Below are positions 17,870 through 27,800 of a stretch of 58,186 nt of DNA, in pieces. Origin of the DNA: Ruminococcus flavefaciens FD-1 (lineage in GTDB: Bacteria > Bacillota > Clostridia > Oscillospirales > Ruminococcaceae); assembly GCA_000174895.1 (NCBI GenBank), contig ACOK01000080.1, positions 1 to 58,186 of the forward strand. The letters run 5' to 3'. Both the position numbers and the translations under genes were made by a program. How positions within the stretch are numbered: the first letter of the stretch is position 1; each line of letters starts with the position of its first letter. The notes beneath the pieces are model-generated. The model worked only from the letters and a program-made list of their open reading frames with translations, was not told the origin of the DNA and did no database searches.

Positions 17870-19318
17870 ATGTCAAAATCAAAGTCATTAAAATTAAATT
17901 TTATTATGAATGCGATACTGACAATGTCGTCATTCATTTTTCCGCTTATAACATTTCCGTATGTATCACGTATTCTTCTGCCGGAAGGTACCGGAAAGGT
18001 GAATTTTGCCACCTCGTTCATATCATATTTTACTATGTTTGCACAGCTCGGAATCCCGACATACGGTATCAGAATATGTGCTATGGTCAGAGATGACAGA
18101 AAAAAACTTACCAGAACTGTTCATGAATTGTTGTTTATCAACCTGGTAATGTGCGTTATTTCTTATCTGGCGTTCTTTATAATACTCTTTACTGTTCCGA
18201 AACTTCACGAAGATAAACTGCTTTATGTAATTGTCAGCGCAAACATTCTCCTGACTACTATAGGTATGGACTGGCTTTACAAGGCTCTGGAACAATATAC
18301 CTATATAACCATCAGATCCCTTATATTTAAGGTAGTTGCGCTTGTTGCGATGTTTTTACTCGTGCACGAACAAAAAGATTACGTTATATACGGCGGTATT
18401 GCGATCTTCGCAGGCTGTGCATCAAATATAATGAATCTCATAAACGTTCACAAATATATTGATCTGAAACCTGTCGGTGATTATCAGATAAAGCGCCATT
18501 TAAAAGCTGTCGGTGTATTCTTTGCTATGTCATGTGCTACAACGATATATCTGCATCTGGATACCATAATGCTGAAATTTATGACTACTGATGCAGATGT
18601 AGGCTATTACGGTGCTGCCACAAAAATAAAAACCATTTTGGTAAGTATAGTTACATCCTTAGGCACTGTCCTTCTTCCTCGTGTATCATATTATATCAAA
18701 CAAAATCAAATGGATTCTTTTCGCAGTGTAACCAAAAAAGCTTTGAATTTTGTCTTTTTAATATCGCTGCCGCTTACAGTTTATTTCATATTATTTGCAA
18801 AAGAAGGAATATATTTCCTGTCTGGAAAAGAATATACAGGTGCTATTGTTCCTATGCAGATCATAATGCCTACGTTGATACTTATCGGAATCACTAATAT
18901 TTTAGGCATACAAATTCTCGTGCCTCTTGGTAAGGAAAAGTATGTTTTGTACTCTGAAATAGCCGGTGCGATCACGGATCTTATTTTAAATGCGATCCTG
19001 ATCCCGTTTTTCCAGTCATCCGGCGCAGCTATCGGAACAGTTGCAGCTGAGTTTGCGGTGCTTCTGGTTCAGTTCTACGCACTGAAAGATGAAGTTACTC
19101 CTATGTTCAAAGCGATAAAGTATTATAAGATAATTATCGCATTAGTATTGGGCGTTGCGGCGTCATTCTGGGTTCCGTTCCTCAACTTCAATAGTTTTGT
19201 GACACTTGTTATTTCGGCTGTTATTTTCTTTGCTGTATATGGCGTTGCACTTCTTATTATGAAAGAACAACTGGTAAATGATATTTTTAACCAGGTTAAA
19301 TCTAAATTACACATATAA
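17870..19318 (+). CDS. wzx: Wzx-type polysaccharide flippase (MOP superfamily)
   Basis: A 482-residue protein with about 12-14 membrane helices that would flip lipid-linked repeat units to the outer face. The opening NFIMNAILTMSSFIFPLITF, then YVSRILLPEGTGKVNFATSF and QLGIPTYGIR (about 12-70), is the standard N-terminus of this family. The last segments include KSSGAAIGTV-like motifs (QSSGAAIGTVAAEF at about 381-394). Full length. It is 4 nt downstream of the polymerase gene, consistent with a Wzx/Wzy pathway. Confidence 0.9.
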   Translation: MSKSKSLKLNFIMNAILTMSSFIFPLITFPYVSRILLPEGTGKVNFATSFISYFTMFAQLGIPTYGIRICAMVRDDRKKLTRTVHELLFINLVMCVISYLAFFIILFTVPKLHEDKLLYVIVSANILLTTIGMDWLYKALEQYTYITIRSLIFKVVALVAMFLLVHEQKDYVIYGGIAIFAGCASNIMNLINVHKYIDLKPVGDYQIKRHLKAVGVFFAMSCATTIYLHLDTIMLKFMTTDADVGYYGAATKIKTILVSIVTSLGTVLLPRVSYYIKQNQMDSFRSVTKKALNFVFLISLPLTVYFILFAKEGIYFLSGKEYTGAIVPMQIIMPTLILIGITNILGIQILVPLGKEKYVLYSEIAGAITDLILNAILIPFFQSSGAAIGTVAAEFAVLLVQFYALKDEVTPMFKAIKYYKIIIALVLGVAASFWVPFLNFNSFVTLVISAVIFFAVYGVALLIMKEQLVNDIFNQVKSKLHI

Positions 19319-19353
19319 ATATTTGTTTAAAAGAAGATGAAAGGATATAACAA

Positions 19354-20427
19354 TTGGGCAATACAGTAAAAAATAATAATGGAAAAATTAAAGAGTACGA
19401 TATATTACGAGTGCTGGTTACGTTTTTTGTAATAATCAGTCACTGTGGCTACATATATATATCCACTGATTACGGTGGATGTGATTACAATGAATATGCA
19501 GAGAATCTGAGCCTGGTGTATAAATTGTTCAGATTTGTAGTTGCTGCGCTATATTCATTCCATATGCCTTTGTTTATGGCTTTGAGCGGTGCATTGTATT
19601 ACAGATCCTCACAGAATCCTAAATATGACAGTTTCGGCTATTTGTTCAGCGCTAAGTTCAAGAGACTTATTATTCCTTTTCTTGTTGTGACCTGCCTTTA
19701 TTCTTTCCCTTTGAAATATGCTTCAGGCTATTTTTCTGAATCGGAAAATGTATGGAAAGATTTTGGAATAGGTCAGCTTTTACTACAGGGAAATTCACAT
19801 TTGTGGTATGTGGCGGCTTTGTTTTTCATTTTTATTTTTGTATACTGGTGTGAAAAAATTATAAAAGATAAGAGAGTTCTTAAACTCATTATCTTCTTTG
19901 TCTTGTTCATGTTAAGCAAACGTATCAGCATACAGATCATATCCTATATATTTAATTATTCATTATGGTTCTACTGTGGTTTTATGTTTGAACCGATAAG
20001 AACTCGATTCAACAAACTGGTAAATCTGAGAAATACTATAATTTCTGTATTCGTTTTTGGTGCAGCATTTATTGTAAATATGAAGTTTATGAAAAAAATT
20101 GAATATATATCCGATCTGTATTCTGTAATAGTTGCGTTATGCGGTATGGTAATGACATATAATATATGCTATGTTTTATCCGGAACTAATATTACAGATA
20201 CAAAACTGTTTAATTTTTTTGCAAGGGATTCATTTGGAATGTATTTGTATTCCGACCCTCTTAATTACGTGATACTTGCCATTGGCGTTTCGACGTTCGG
20301 CAGTTCGCTCTTCTCAGATAATCTCGGTTCTGCTGCCATTATCGGCTCAAGATTTATAATTACTACTTTATCATCTCTTGTGGTGACCGAATTGCTCAGA
20401 AAGCTAAAATTAAAATATCTTGTATGA
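19354..20427 (+). CDS. Membrane acyltransferase (acyltransferase 3 family), no. 2, TTG start
   Basis: A 357-residue integral membrane protein with about ten helices. The family signature is YDILRVLVTFFVIISHCGY (about 15-33), followed by FHMPLFMALSGALYY (about 69-83). The start is TTG 19354, with GAAAGGA about 9 nt upstream; no in-frame ATG lies nearby. It likely acylates a sugar of the repeat unit. Its 3' end is followed after 25 nt by a second, broken acyltransferase gene. Confidence 0.82.
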   Translation: MGNTVKNNNGKIKEYDILRVLVTFFVIISHCGYIYISTDYGGCDYNEYAENLSLVYKLFRFVVAALYSFHMPLFMALSGALYYRSSQNPKYDSFGYLFSAKFKRLIIPFLVVTCLYSFPLKYASGYFSESENVWKDFGIGQLLLQGNSHLWYVAALFFIFIFVYWCEKIIKDKRVLKLIIFFVLFMLSKRISIQIISYIFNYSLWFYCGFMFEPIRTRFNKLVNLRNTIISVFVFGAAFIVNMKFMKKIEYISDLYSVIVALCGMVMTYNICYVLSGTNITDTKLFNFFARDSFGMYLYSDPLNYVILAIGVSTFGSSLFSDNLGSAAIIGSRFIITTLSSLVVTELLRKLKLKYLV

Positions 20428-20452
20428 TATTATATATGATCAGGAGTTTATT

Positions 20453-21557
20453 ATGTCAGGAAGTGTAAAAAAAGGAAGAAATATTAATATTGAATTACTG
20501 AGGATTATCAGTGTTTTTATAATTATATTCAATCACTATTCAATATATGGAGGATTTGAATATGATAATCCCTTGACATTAAATGCTTTCATAATAGAAT
20601 TTCTTCATCTTGGTGGAAAAATCGGCGTAGATATTTTTATCTTTATAAGCGGATGGTTTATGAGTACATCCACAAAAATTTGATGTCAGACGTATAATTA
20701 AGCTTTGCTTGCAGGTACTGTTTTATAGTGTGATACTTGCTGCTTTAGGTAATATCCTTAATACTCTATCAAAAGAAGACACTGTACGTATGCTTGGTGC
20801 AATTCCGTTCAGTAACTGGATATTCATTACAAGTTATTTCATGCTTTTCTGCCTCAGTCCTTTTCTTAATATCATTATCAGGAATATTTCCAAAAGACAG
20901 TTTGTAACTTTATTGATATTTCTTGGGGTAACGTGGTGTGTTATCCCGACTTTTATTCCCGCAGATTTTGATATGTCCAATACTTCATGGTATATATATT
21001 TATATTTATTAGCAGGTTTCATGCGTAAATATGAGGCTGATTTACCTAAAAATCCGAAAAAATGGCTGGCAGTCGGTTTAGGTTCGCTGTTTCTCATTTT
21101 ACTTTCTGAAGTTGTTCTTGAGTTTATGGGAGTTTACGTTGCGCCTGTATTCGGACATCATGCCGAACACTTCAGAAATATGAACAGCATACTTGTTCTT
21201 TTTACTGTTGTTGGCGTATTTATGGGAATAGTACAGCAGAAGCCAAGATATAATTCTGTTGTTCCTAAGATCGCCTCTACATCGCTTGCAGTTTTTATAT
21301 TGCATGATAACAGAGCCTTGAGACCTGTTATATGGACAAAGATTTTTAAGACAACCTCTTATGCTGATTCTCATATTCTTATTATTCATGCATTTATAAC
21401 GGCTATTATCGTTTTTGTTGTTACCGGTATTATAGATTTGATAAGACAGTATACAATAGAGAGATGGGTTATGAAGTTGATTGATCCTATTATTAGTAAA
21501 GCAGAAATAAAATACAAGATGTTTCTTGATAAGCATATAGGAGAGTCAGAGAAATAA
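20453..21557 (+). pseudogene. Membrane acyltransferase no. 3, frameshifted at 20674-20678
   Basis: ATG 20453 with AGGAG opens NIELLRIISVFIIIFNHYS and GVDIFIFISGWFMSTS, the acyltransferase 3 N-terminus, but the frame stops at 20683 (TGA). From about 20679 the remaining membrane helices continue in the next frame to 21557. The span is 1,105 nt, one more than a multiple of three. Removing one A from the AAAAA at 20674-20678 yields STKFDVRRIIKLCLQVLFYS and a protein of 367 residues. No function is expected if the extra base is real. Confidence 0.85.
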
Positions 21558-21558
21558 A

Positions 21559-22581
21559 ATGGAAGAGAAGATAAAAAGCAGGAAAAGAGAAACTTTTATT
21601 GATGTTGCAAAAGGTATTGGAATATATGTCATAGTACTCGTTCACTTTACACAGGGTGAGTCTTTATTAAGGCAGTATCTTTTATCATTTTGTGTTCCCT
21701 TTTTCTTTGTAGTATCAGGAATGCTCTTTTCATATAAGAAGGAGTTCCCGGTTTTTCTGAAAAACATTATCCAGAAAATGATCGTTCCGCTTTTGGCATA
21801 TGGAGTAATTGATGCGATTTTTACAGTTATCTGGAAATTTGTTACGGGAGATAAGGATTTCGGAGTCGTCACCATGGCGAAGATATGTGCTAAGATCTTT
21901 TTTGTGAGCGGCGGAGCAAATTCCAATGGCCCGTTATGGTATATTCCTGTCCTTGTTTTATTGCAGCTGATAATGTATTATCCGGCAAGATCAGGCAAGA
22001 AATGGTTTCCTGCTGTAATAGGTATCATTATGCTGACAGCAGGTTACTTTGTACACTTTAAAGGTCCTTTCAGAGTTGGCCAGGTACCGTCAGCAATGGT
22101 ATTTTTCTGTGTTGGAATGTATTCAAAAGATTTTATAATGAAGTTGAAAAACAGTAATAAAGTATTACCAGTATTTCTCGCATCGGCGCTTTTATTTGCT
22201 GTACTTTGTTGGTATAACGGCTTCTCTGAGATGGCAGCAATGAATTACGGACGCAATTACATTGTATATTATCTCACAGCATTGTCAGCAACTTTAGCCT
22301 TGCTGACAATAGCAATGCTGATAGACAAAAACAAGGTGCTGGAATTTTATGGTACAAATTCACTGACAATAATGTGTACTCATTATCATCTGGCAAGATA
22401 TATAATACCATGGCTGCTGGGACTGGCACATAAAGAAAATATCTTAAACTTTATCCCGGTCGAAATAATGTTTTCGCTTCTGGTTATGCTTATAATGGTA
22501 TTGGTTATTAAATTAGTCAATAGTAAATTACCTGTTCTGACAGGAAATTATAGAATAAAAATATTAGATAAAGTATTATAA
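21559..22581 (+). CDS. Membrane acyltransferase (acyltransferase 3 family), no. 4
   Basis: A 340-residue membrane protein. The signature ETFIDVAKGIGIYVIVLVHF (about 11-30) and SFCVPFFFVVSGMLF (about 42-56) place it in the acyltransferase 3 family; NGPLWYIPVL near 120 is also typical. It resembles the WcaK/OafA subset with shorter loops. The start follows the preceding stop by one base, so coupling with the broken upstream gene is likely when that gene is in frame. It is the fourth such enzyme in this operon. Confidence 0.84.
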   Translation: MEEKIKSRKRETFIDVAKGIGIYVIVLVHFTQGESLLRQYLLSFCVPFFFVVSGMLFSYKKEFPVFLKNIIQKMIVPLLAYGVIDAIFTVIWKFVTGDKDFGVVTMAKICAKIFFVSGGANSNGPLWYIPVLVLLQLIMYYPARSGKKWFPAVIGIIMLTAGYFVHFKGPFRVGQVPSAMVFFCVGMYSKDFIMKLKNSNKVLPVFLASALLFAVLCWYNGFSEMAAMNYGRNYIVYYLTALSATLALLTIAMLIDKNKVLEFYGTNSLTIMCTHYHLARYIIPWLLGLAHKENILNFIPVEIMFSLLVMLIMVLVIKLVNSKLPVLTGNYRIKILDKVL

Positions 22582-22593
22582 GGAGGATTTATC

Positions 22594-23706
22594 ATGTACG
22601 ATTATTTAGTAGTCGGCTCCGGTCTTTACGGAGCAGTATTCGCTCACGAAGCGAAGAAAGCGGGCAAGAGTGTTCTTGTGATAGACAAGAGAGCAAATAT
22701 TGCCGGTAACGTTTACACAGAGGAAGTAGAGGGCATCAACGTACACAAATACGGCGCACATATCTTCCACACAAACAACAAGGAAGTATGGGACTATGTA
22801 AATCAGTTTGCAGAGTTCAACCGCTTCACAAATTCACCTGTAGCTAACTACAAGGGAGAGCTTTATTCACTCCCGTTCAATATGTACACCTTCAATAAGA
22901 TGTGGGGAGTAGTTACACCTGAGGAAGCTGCTGCAAAGATCGAGGAGCAGCGCAAGGAGATCACAGGTGAGCCTAAGAATCTCGAAGAACAGGCTATTTC
23001 ACTGGTCGGACGTGACATCTATGAGAAGCTTATCAAGGGCTACACAGAAAAGCAGTGGGGACGTGACTGCAAGGAGCTTCCTTCATTCATCATCAAGAGA
23101 CTCCCTGTTCGTCTTACATTCGATAACAACTACTTCAACGCTCTCTATCAGGGTATCCCTGTAGGCGGCTACACTCAGATGGTAGCAAATATGCTTGAGG
23201 GTATCGAGGTACGTCTCAATACTGATTATCTTGCAAATAAGGCAGAGCTTGATGCACTTGCTGAAAAGGTAGTTTACACAGGCGCTATCGATGCATACTT
23301 TGAATTCAAGCTCGGTACTCTCGAATACCGCAGCGTGAAGTTTGAGAACGAACTTCTCGATAAGCCTAACTTCCAGGGCAATGCGGCTGTTAACTATACC
23401 GACAGAGAAACTCCATGGACTCGTATCATCGAGCATAAGTGGTTTGAATTCGGCAAGGATAAGAACGGCAATGATCTTCCTAAGACTGTTATCAGCCGTG
23501 AGTACAGCTCTGAGTGGAAACCCGGCGATGAGCCTTACTATCCTGTTAATGATGAGAAGAACGGTGCTCTCTATGCTGAGTACAAGAAGCTTGCCGAGAC
23601 CGAAAAGAACGTCATCTTCGGCGGCCGTCTCGGCGAATACAAGTATTACGATATGGACACAGTAATCGCTGCTGCACTTGAACTTTGCAGGAAGGAACTT
23701 TACTAA
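22594..23706 (+). CDS. glf: UDP-galactopyranose mutase
   Basis: A 370-residue FAD enzyme that converts UDP-galactopyranose to UDP-galactofuranose. The dinucleotide-binding start is YLVVGSGLYGAVFAHEA, followed by VIDKRANIAGNVYTE. KYGAHIFHTNN (about 52-62), NRFTN, YSLPFNMYTFNKMWG (about 90-104) and GYTEKQWGRD (about 149-158) are diagnostic. Codon use shifts here towards C/G-ending codons compared with the A+T-rich neighbours, suggesting a different history or high expression. AAGGAGG lies before the ATG. It feeds the GlfT2-like transferase upstream. Confidence 0.96.
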   Translation: MYDYLVVGSGLYGAVFAHEAKKAGKSVLVIDKRANIAGNVYTEEVEGINVHKYGAHIFHTNNKEVWDYVNQFAEFNRFTNSPVANYKGELYSLPFNMYTFNKMWGVVTPEEAAAKIEEQRKEITGEPKNLEEQAISLVGRDIYEKLIKGYTEKQWGRDCKELPSFIIKRLPVRLTFDNNYFNALYQGIPVGGYTQMVANMLEGIEVRLNTDYLANKAELDALAEKVVYTGAIDAYFEFKLGTLEYRSVKFENELLDKPNFQGNAAVNYTDRETPWTRIIEHKWFEFGKDKNGNDLPKTVISREYSSEWKPGDEPYYPVNDEKNGALYAEYKKLAETEKNVIFGGRLGEYKYYDMDTVIAAALELCRKELY

Positions 23707-23729
23707 ACAGTTTGAAAGGATTATTTATC

Positions 23730-24764
23730 ATGAATGATATTTTAAAACAGGATATAGAATTCATTCACAAGCAAGTGGATTTTTCCCGTCTTGAAAATAA
23801 AACAGTTCTTGTTACAGGCGCAACAGGACTTATTGGTTCGTCTATAATCATTTCTATGCTTGAATGGAACAGAAAAAATGATAAGAAGATAAATGTTATC
23901 GCTGTAGTAAGAAATACAGAAAAAGCCAAAAAGGTTTTCAGTGATTATTCTGATGATGAGATAAATTATCTTGTGGCTGATATTTGTTCGATCAATATTG
24001 ATGCAATAAGCGCAGATTATATAATTCATGGAGCAAGTCAGACTTCAAGCAAGGCTTTTGTGAATGAACCTGTTGAAACGATCATGACAGCAATTCAGGG
24101 AACAAAGAATATGCTTGATATTGCACGTAAAAGCAGCTGCAGCGGTTTTGTTTATCTTTCAAGCATGGAGGTTTACGGTACCCCTCTTACAGATGAGAAG
24201 ATATATGAGGACAGGCCTTCAAATCTTAATGTTATGGAGGTCAGAACCTGTTATCCTGAAAGTAAACGTATGTGCGAAAATCTCTGTGTCTCATACTCTT
24301 CTGAATATGATGTTCCTGCAAAAGTAGTCAGACTTACACAGACATTCGGTACGGGCGTTCAGTATAATGACGGCAGAGTTTTTGCAGAATTTGCAAGATG
24401 TGTTGTCGAGGGAAGAAATATAGTCCTTAAAACAAAAGGAGAAACCAAGAGAAATTATCTCTATACAGCTGATGCAGTTACAGCTATTCTTACTATTCTT
24501 CTTGACGGTGAGCCTGCAAATGCATATAATGCTGCAAATGAGGAAACTTATTGTTCAATCTACGAAATGGCTTGTGAAGTTGCAAAACTGAATGAGAAAG
24601 GTATAGAAGTAGTTATCGAAGAAAACAATGACCTTTCTAAATTCGGATATGCCCCTACTCTTAAGATGAATCTTTCCACTGATAAACTTAAAGCTCTTGG
24701 TTGGAAACCGGCTTATAAGCTCCTGGATATGTATTCAAGAATGATAAAAACTATGGTTAAGTAA
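23730..24764 (+). CDS. NAD-dependent epimerase/dehydratase, last gene of the polysaccharide operon
   Basis: A 344-residue extended SDR. The cofactor motif TVLVTGATGLIGSSII is at about 21-36, after an N-terminal extension; FVYLSSMEVYG (about 133-143) and the YPESKRMCE catalytic lysine region (about 173-181) complete the active site. In the YxxxK position it reads YPESK, so the tyrosine and lysine are both present. I start at ATG 23730 with GAAAGGA upstream; earlier in-frame starts overlap glf and lack a ribosome site. Relatives often sit with IspD/TarI and LicD genes, so a role in the CDP-polyol branch is possible but unproven. A terminator follows directly. Confidence 0.84.
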   Translation: MNDILKQDIEFIHKQVDFSRLENKTVLVTGATGLIGSSIIISMLEWNRKNDKKINVIAVVRNTEKAKKVFSDYSDDEINYLVADICSINIDAISADYIIHGASQTSSKAFVNEPVETIMTAIQGTKNMLDIARKSSCSGFVYLSSMEVYGTPLTDEKIYEDRPSNLNVMEVRTCYPESKRMCENLCVSYSSEYDVPAKVVRLTQTFGTGVQYNDGRVFAEFARCVVEGRNIVLKTKGETKRNYLYTADAVTAILTILLDGEPANAYNAANEETYCSIYEMACEVAKLNEKGIEVVIEENNDLSKFGYAPTLKMNLSTDKLKALGWKPAYKLLDMYSRMIKTMVK

Positions 24765-24769
24765 AATAT

Positions 24770-24807
24770 AAAAGCGTGGACAGTGTTTAGCTATCCACGC
24801 TTTTTTG
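24770..24807 (+). terminator. Terminator of the polysaccharide operon
   Basis: Stem AAAAGCGTGGA / TCCACGCTTTT with an 11-15 nt loop and a run of six T, 6 nt after the last stop. Confidence 0.88.
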
Positions 24808-24827
24808 CTTTTATTTGCAAAAATCTA

Positions 24828-24860
24828 CAGCCCCGAAGCAGATATACCGCTTCGGGGCTG
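24828..24860 (-). terminator. Terminator of the GH127 gene
   Basis: Perfect 12-bp stem CAGCCCCGAAGC / GCTTCGGGGCTG. On the minus strand it is followed by TAGATTTTT, so it mainly ends the leftward gene and, with the preceding hairpin, insulates the convergent operons. Confidence 0.8.
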
Positions 24861-24880
24861 TTTTGAGGAGATCCTTGATA

Positions 24881-27800
24881 TTATCCTATAAGCATTTTGC
24901 GGAGAGCGATCATGTCGAAAACATCAGGCGCTGCGTCTGAGAGAACATCAGCGGCATATGCCTGTTCGCCTGTTAATTCAGTACCGCCGAGGAGATATTT
25001 CTGCATGAGAGCGCCGTCTGCAACGTCCACCTTGCCGTCAAGGTTTATATCGCCTTTTCTTCCGATAGTGGATGCAGAAGCTGTTTCGAGAGGACGGATG
25101 ATGATGTAGCATACATTTATAGCCTTGTCCTCTGAGCGGAGATTGATAGTCAACTGGCCGTCTGTTACCTTGACATTGCCGCTTACAGCAGTCTTGTCAG
25201 TAGGAGCATTTTTCACGATGACTGACTCCGAGTCCTTGCCCAGGTTTGCATAAGCAGTAGGATTCTTGGAGCATCCCCACGGGTCGCAGAAGCACATTTC
25301 AACTGAGTAAGTGCCGTTGGGGAGTTCAAAGCCGTAGTCGAGATGACGGGCAATGTTGTTTTCGTACTGATTCTTTGTGTAGCGGAAGCTGTTGGACTTG
25401 TCCGCACCGTCAGCGGTATTTGCCTCGTCGCACCATGTATTTGCTGTATAGAGGCCGCCGCTCTTGGATGAGCCGTTGTACTGGTCGGTGGAATCGTCGA
25501 TGAGTCCCCAGTTCTTGCCGCTGACTTCATCAGGACCGTAAAGCTGTTCGGTGACGCTGTTGTAGATGCCGAATCTGTCCTTGCCTGTAGCTGTATCGGA
25601 CTTGTGGTCGCCGCAGTCAACGAAGTAAGCGATGTCGCTGCTTGTTTCATAAGCGGGAGTAACGGCTTCCATGTAGATGAAGTCGCATATCTTAGCGGAC
25701 TCCTTGCCCTCTTCGTCGGGTGAGAATGTAACATCGAGAACGCTGTGTTCCGTTCCGTCAGCTGTAAGGCTGTATGTGCAGCGGTCACGGACATCCTGAG
25801 GGATAGTCAGAAGCAGGTCGTAAACGTCCTTATTTCCGCTGTAATCGAGAGTGCCTGCCCAGAGAACAGAATCGCCCACTCTTACTCTGAGTGACTTGCC
25901 GTTATCGGTCTTGCGGAGTTTTACACGGAGGCGGAGCTGAGGAGCAGTTTCGTCCACAGCCATTCTGTATGTGAACCATCCGCCGTTCTTTACATAGCGG
26001 TAGGTGCTGTCGTTGGTAACGCCGACAGTGCCGACTTCCACCATACCGTGGAGGTTATCGCTTTCGTACTGACCGTAGCCAGGCTGTACTGTATCGGTAA
26101 CAGATGTCTTTGCACGGGGAAGTTTTTCCTCAATAACAGTGCCGTTTGGTACGAACTTCCAGTAGATGCCGTAGCGCTGCTGGTACTGCTTGTAGTGAGG
26201 AGTGAAAGTAAGCTTGGTATTGGTATCGTTGAGGGTGAATGTCAGAACGTTTGAGCCACGAACAAGGTGTTCGTTTATCTCGTTCATGAATGAAGCGACT
26301 GACTGTCCCTGCTTTGATATCTTTATAGTCTCGCTTGCGACCTTTTTATCCTTTGGTATCGTTACCCACATACCTGTGCTGTCGGTCTTCATATCATCCT
26401 TGCCAAGTTCTGCACTGAGTACCAGCGGACCGTACTTGAAGCCGTAAACATCGGGAGAATCGGGGAGAGGATAAGCTCTTACCTTTGATGGAACTGTCAG
26501 CTCGATAACATCGCCGTTGGAGAAACTGCCTGAAACGTCAGCGTAGCCGTTCACTGTCTTGTAGCTGTACTTTGTGCCGTTTACGGAAACTCCCATAGTG
26601 CCGTCTATCCAGTCAGGGATACGGAAACGCAGGTCGAGGTCGGAGCTGCCCTTGATGGTGAACTTGACGGAAGCGCCGTCGGGGATAGTGCTTTCCTGAG
26701 TGATGGATACGTTCTTTTCAGCCCAGTTTATGACAGAGCTCTGGTAGAAGTTTACGTAGAGCGAATCATTGTCGTGCATATAAATGGTATCGCCCAGCTT
26801 TGTGAAGCTTTCCATACCGCTTCCTGTACAGCACCAGAATTTATCCCACTGTGTGCTGTATACCTTGAAGTAACCCGTAGCCATAGGCTGGAAGTAGGTA
26901 GTCATACCTGTTTCGGGGTTCTGTGAGGAGAGGATGGAGTTGTAATAGGTGTTCTCGTAGAAGTCCATATACTTGCTGTCGTGGGTTATCTTGAAAAGCT
27001 CACGGGACAGCTTGAGCATATTGTATGAGTTACAGGTCTCGCAGTTGCAGTTGGTACGCTCGGCATCGAGGATATCGTCCTTGCCGAAATGCTCCCATTC
27101 ACTGTTGCCGCCTGTGATGTAGGTGTGGTGAGTAGTTACCATATCCCAGAAATTCTCTGCATACTTGAGATAAGCGGAAGCGTCCACCTTCTGACCGTTG
27201 ACGGTCTTGCCGTCCAGCACCATGTACCTCTTCAGCGCACCGATGAACTTAGGGATAGTAGTGTTTGCGTGTCTGCCGTTGAGGACGTCACGTCCGCCGT
27301 TGGAGACTTTCTGGAAGAGAGCGTCCTCATCGAAAACATGAGCTGCTGCGGCGTGGCTGTCCTTGCCTGTGATGCGGTAGAGGTCGTACATACAGTCATT
27401 CATTCCGCCGTATTCGATGGAAAGAACAGTATTGCGTGTCTGCTGGCTCCATCCGCTGCATCTGTTGTATACCCAGTCGCCCAGCGCAGAGCCAACGTCC
27501 TTGGCAGGAGCATACTGTGTGGCGTTATAAACATCAACGATACCTGCGATGAGCTTGTGCATAGTGTACCACGGCACCCATGCGTCGTCGAAGATGTTGG
27601 CTTTGCCTATCTCAACACGGTCAAACTGGCGCTCTACATTTCCGTCAGATGGGACAGGTGCAGCCCAGAGGAAGCCTTTCTTTCCACGTGGATGCTGCTG
27701 ACAAGCCTGCATACCGTCGATGAGAGTTTTCATACGCTTATAGAGAGCGTCTTTCTGGTCTGAGGTAACATTGGGATTCTGATAAGCCTGAGCAAGAGCT

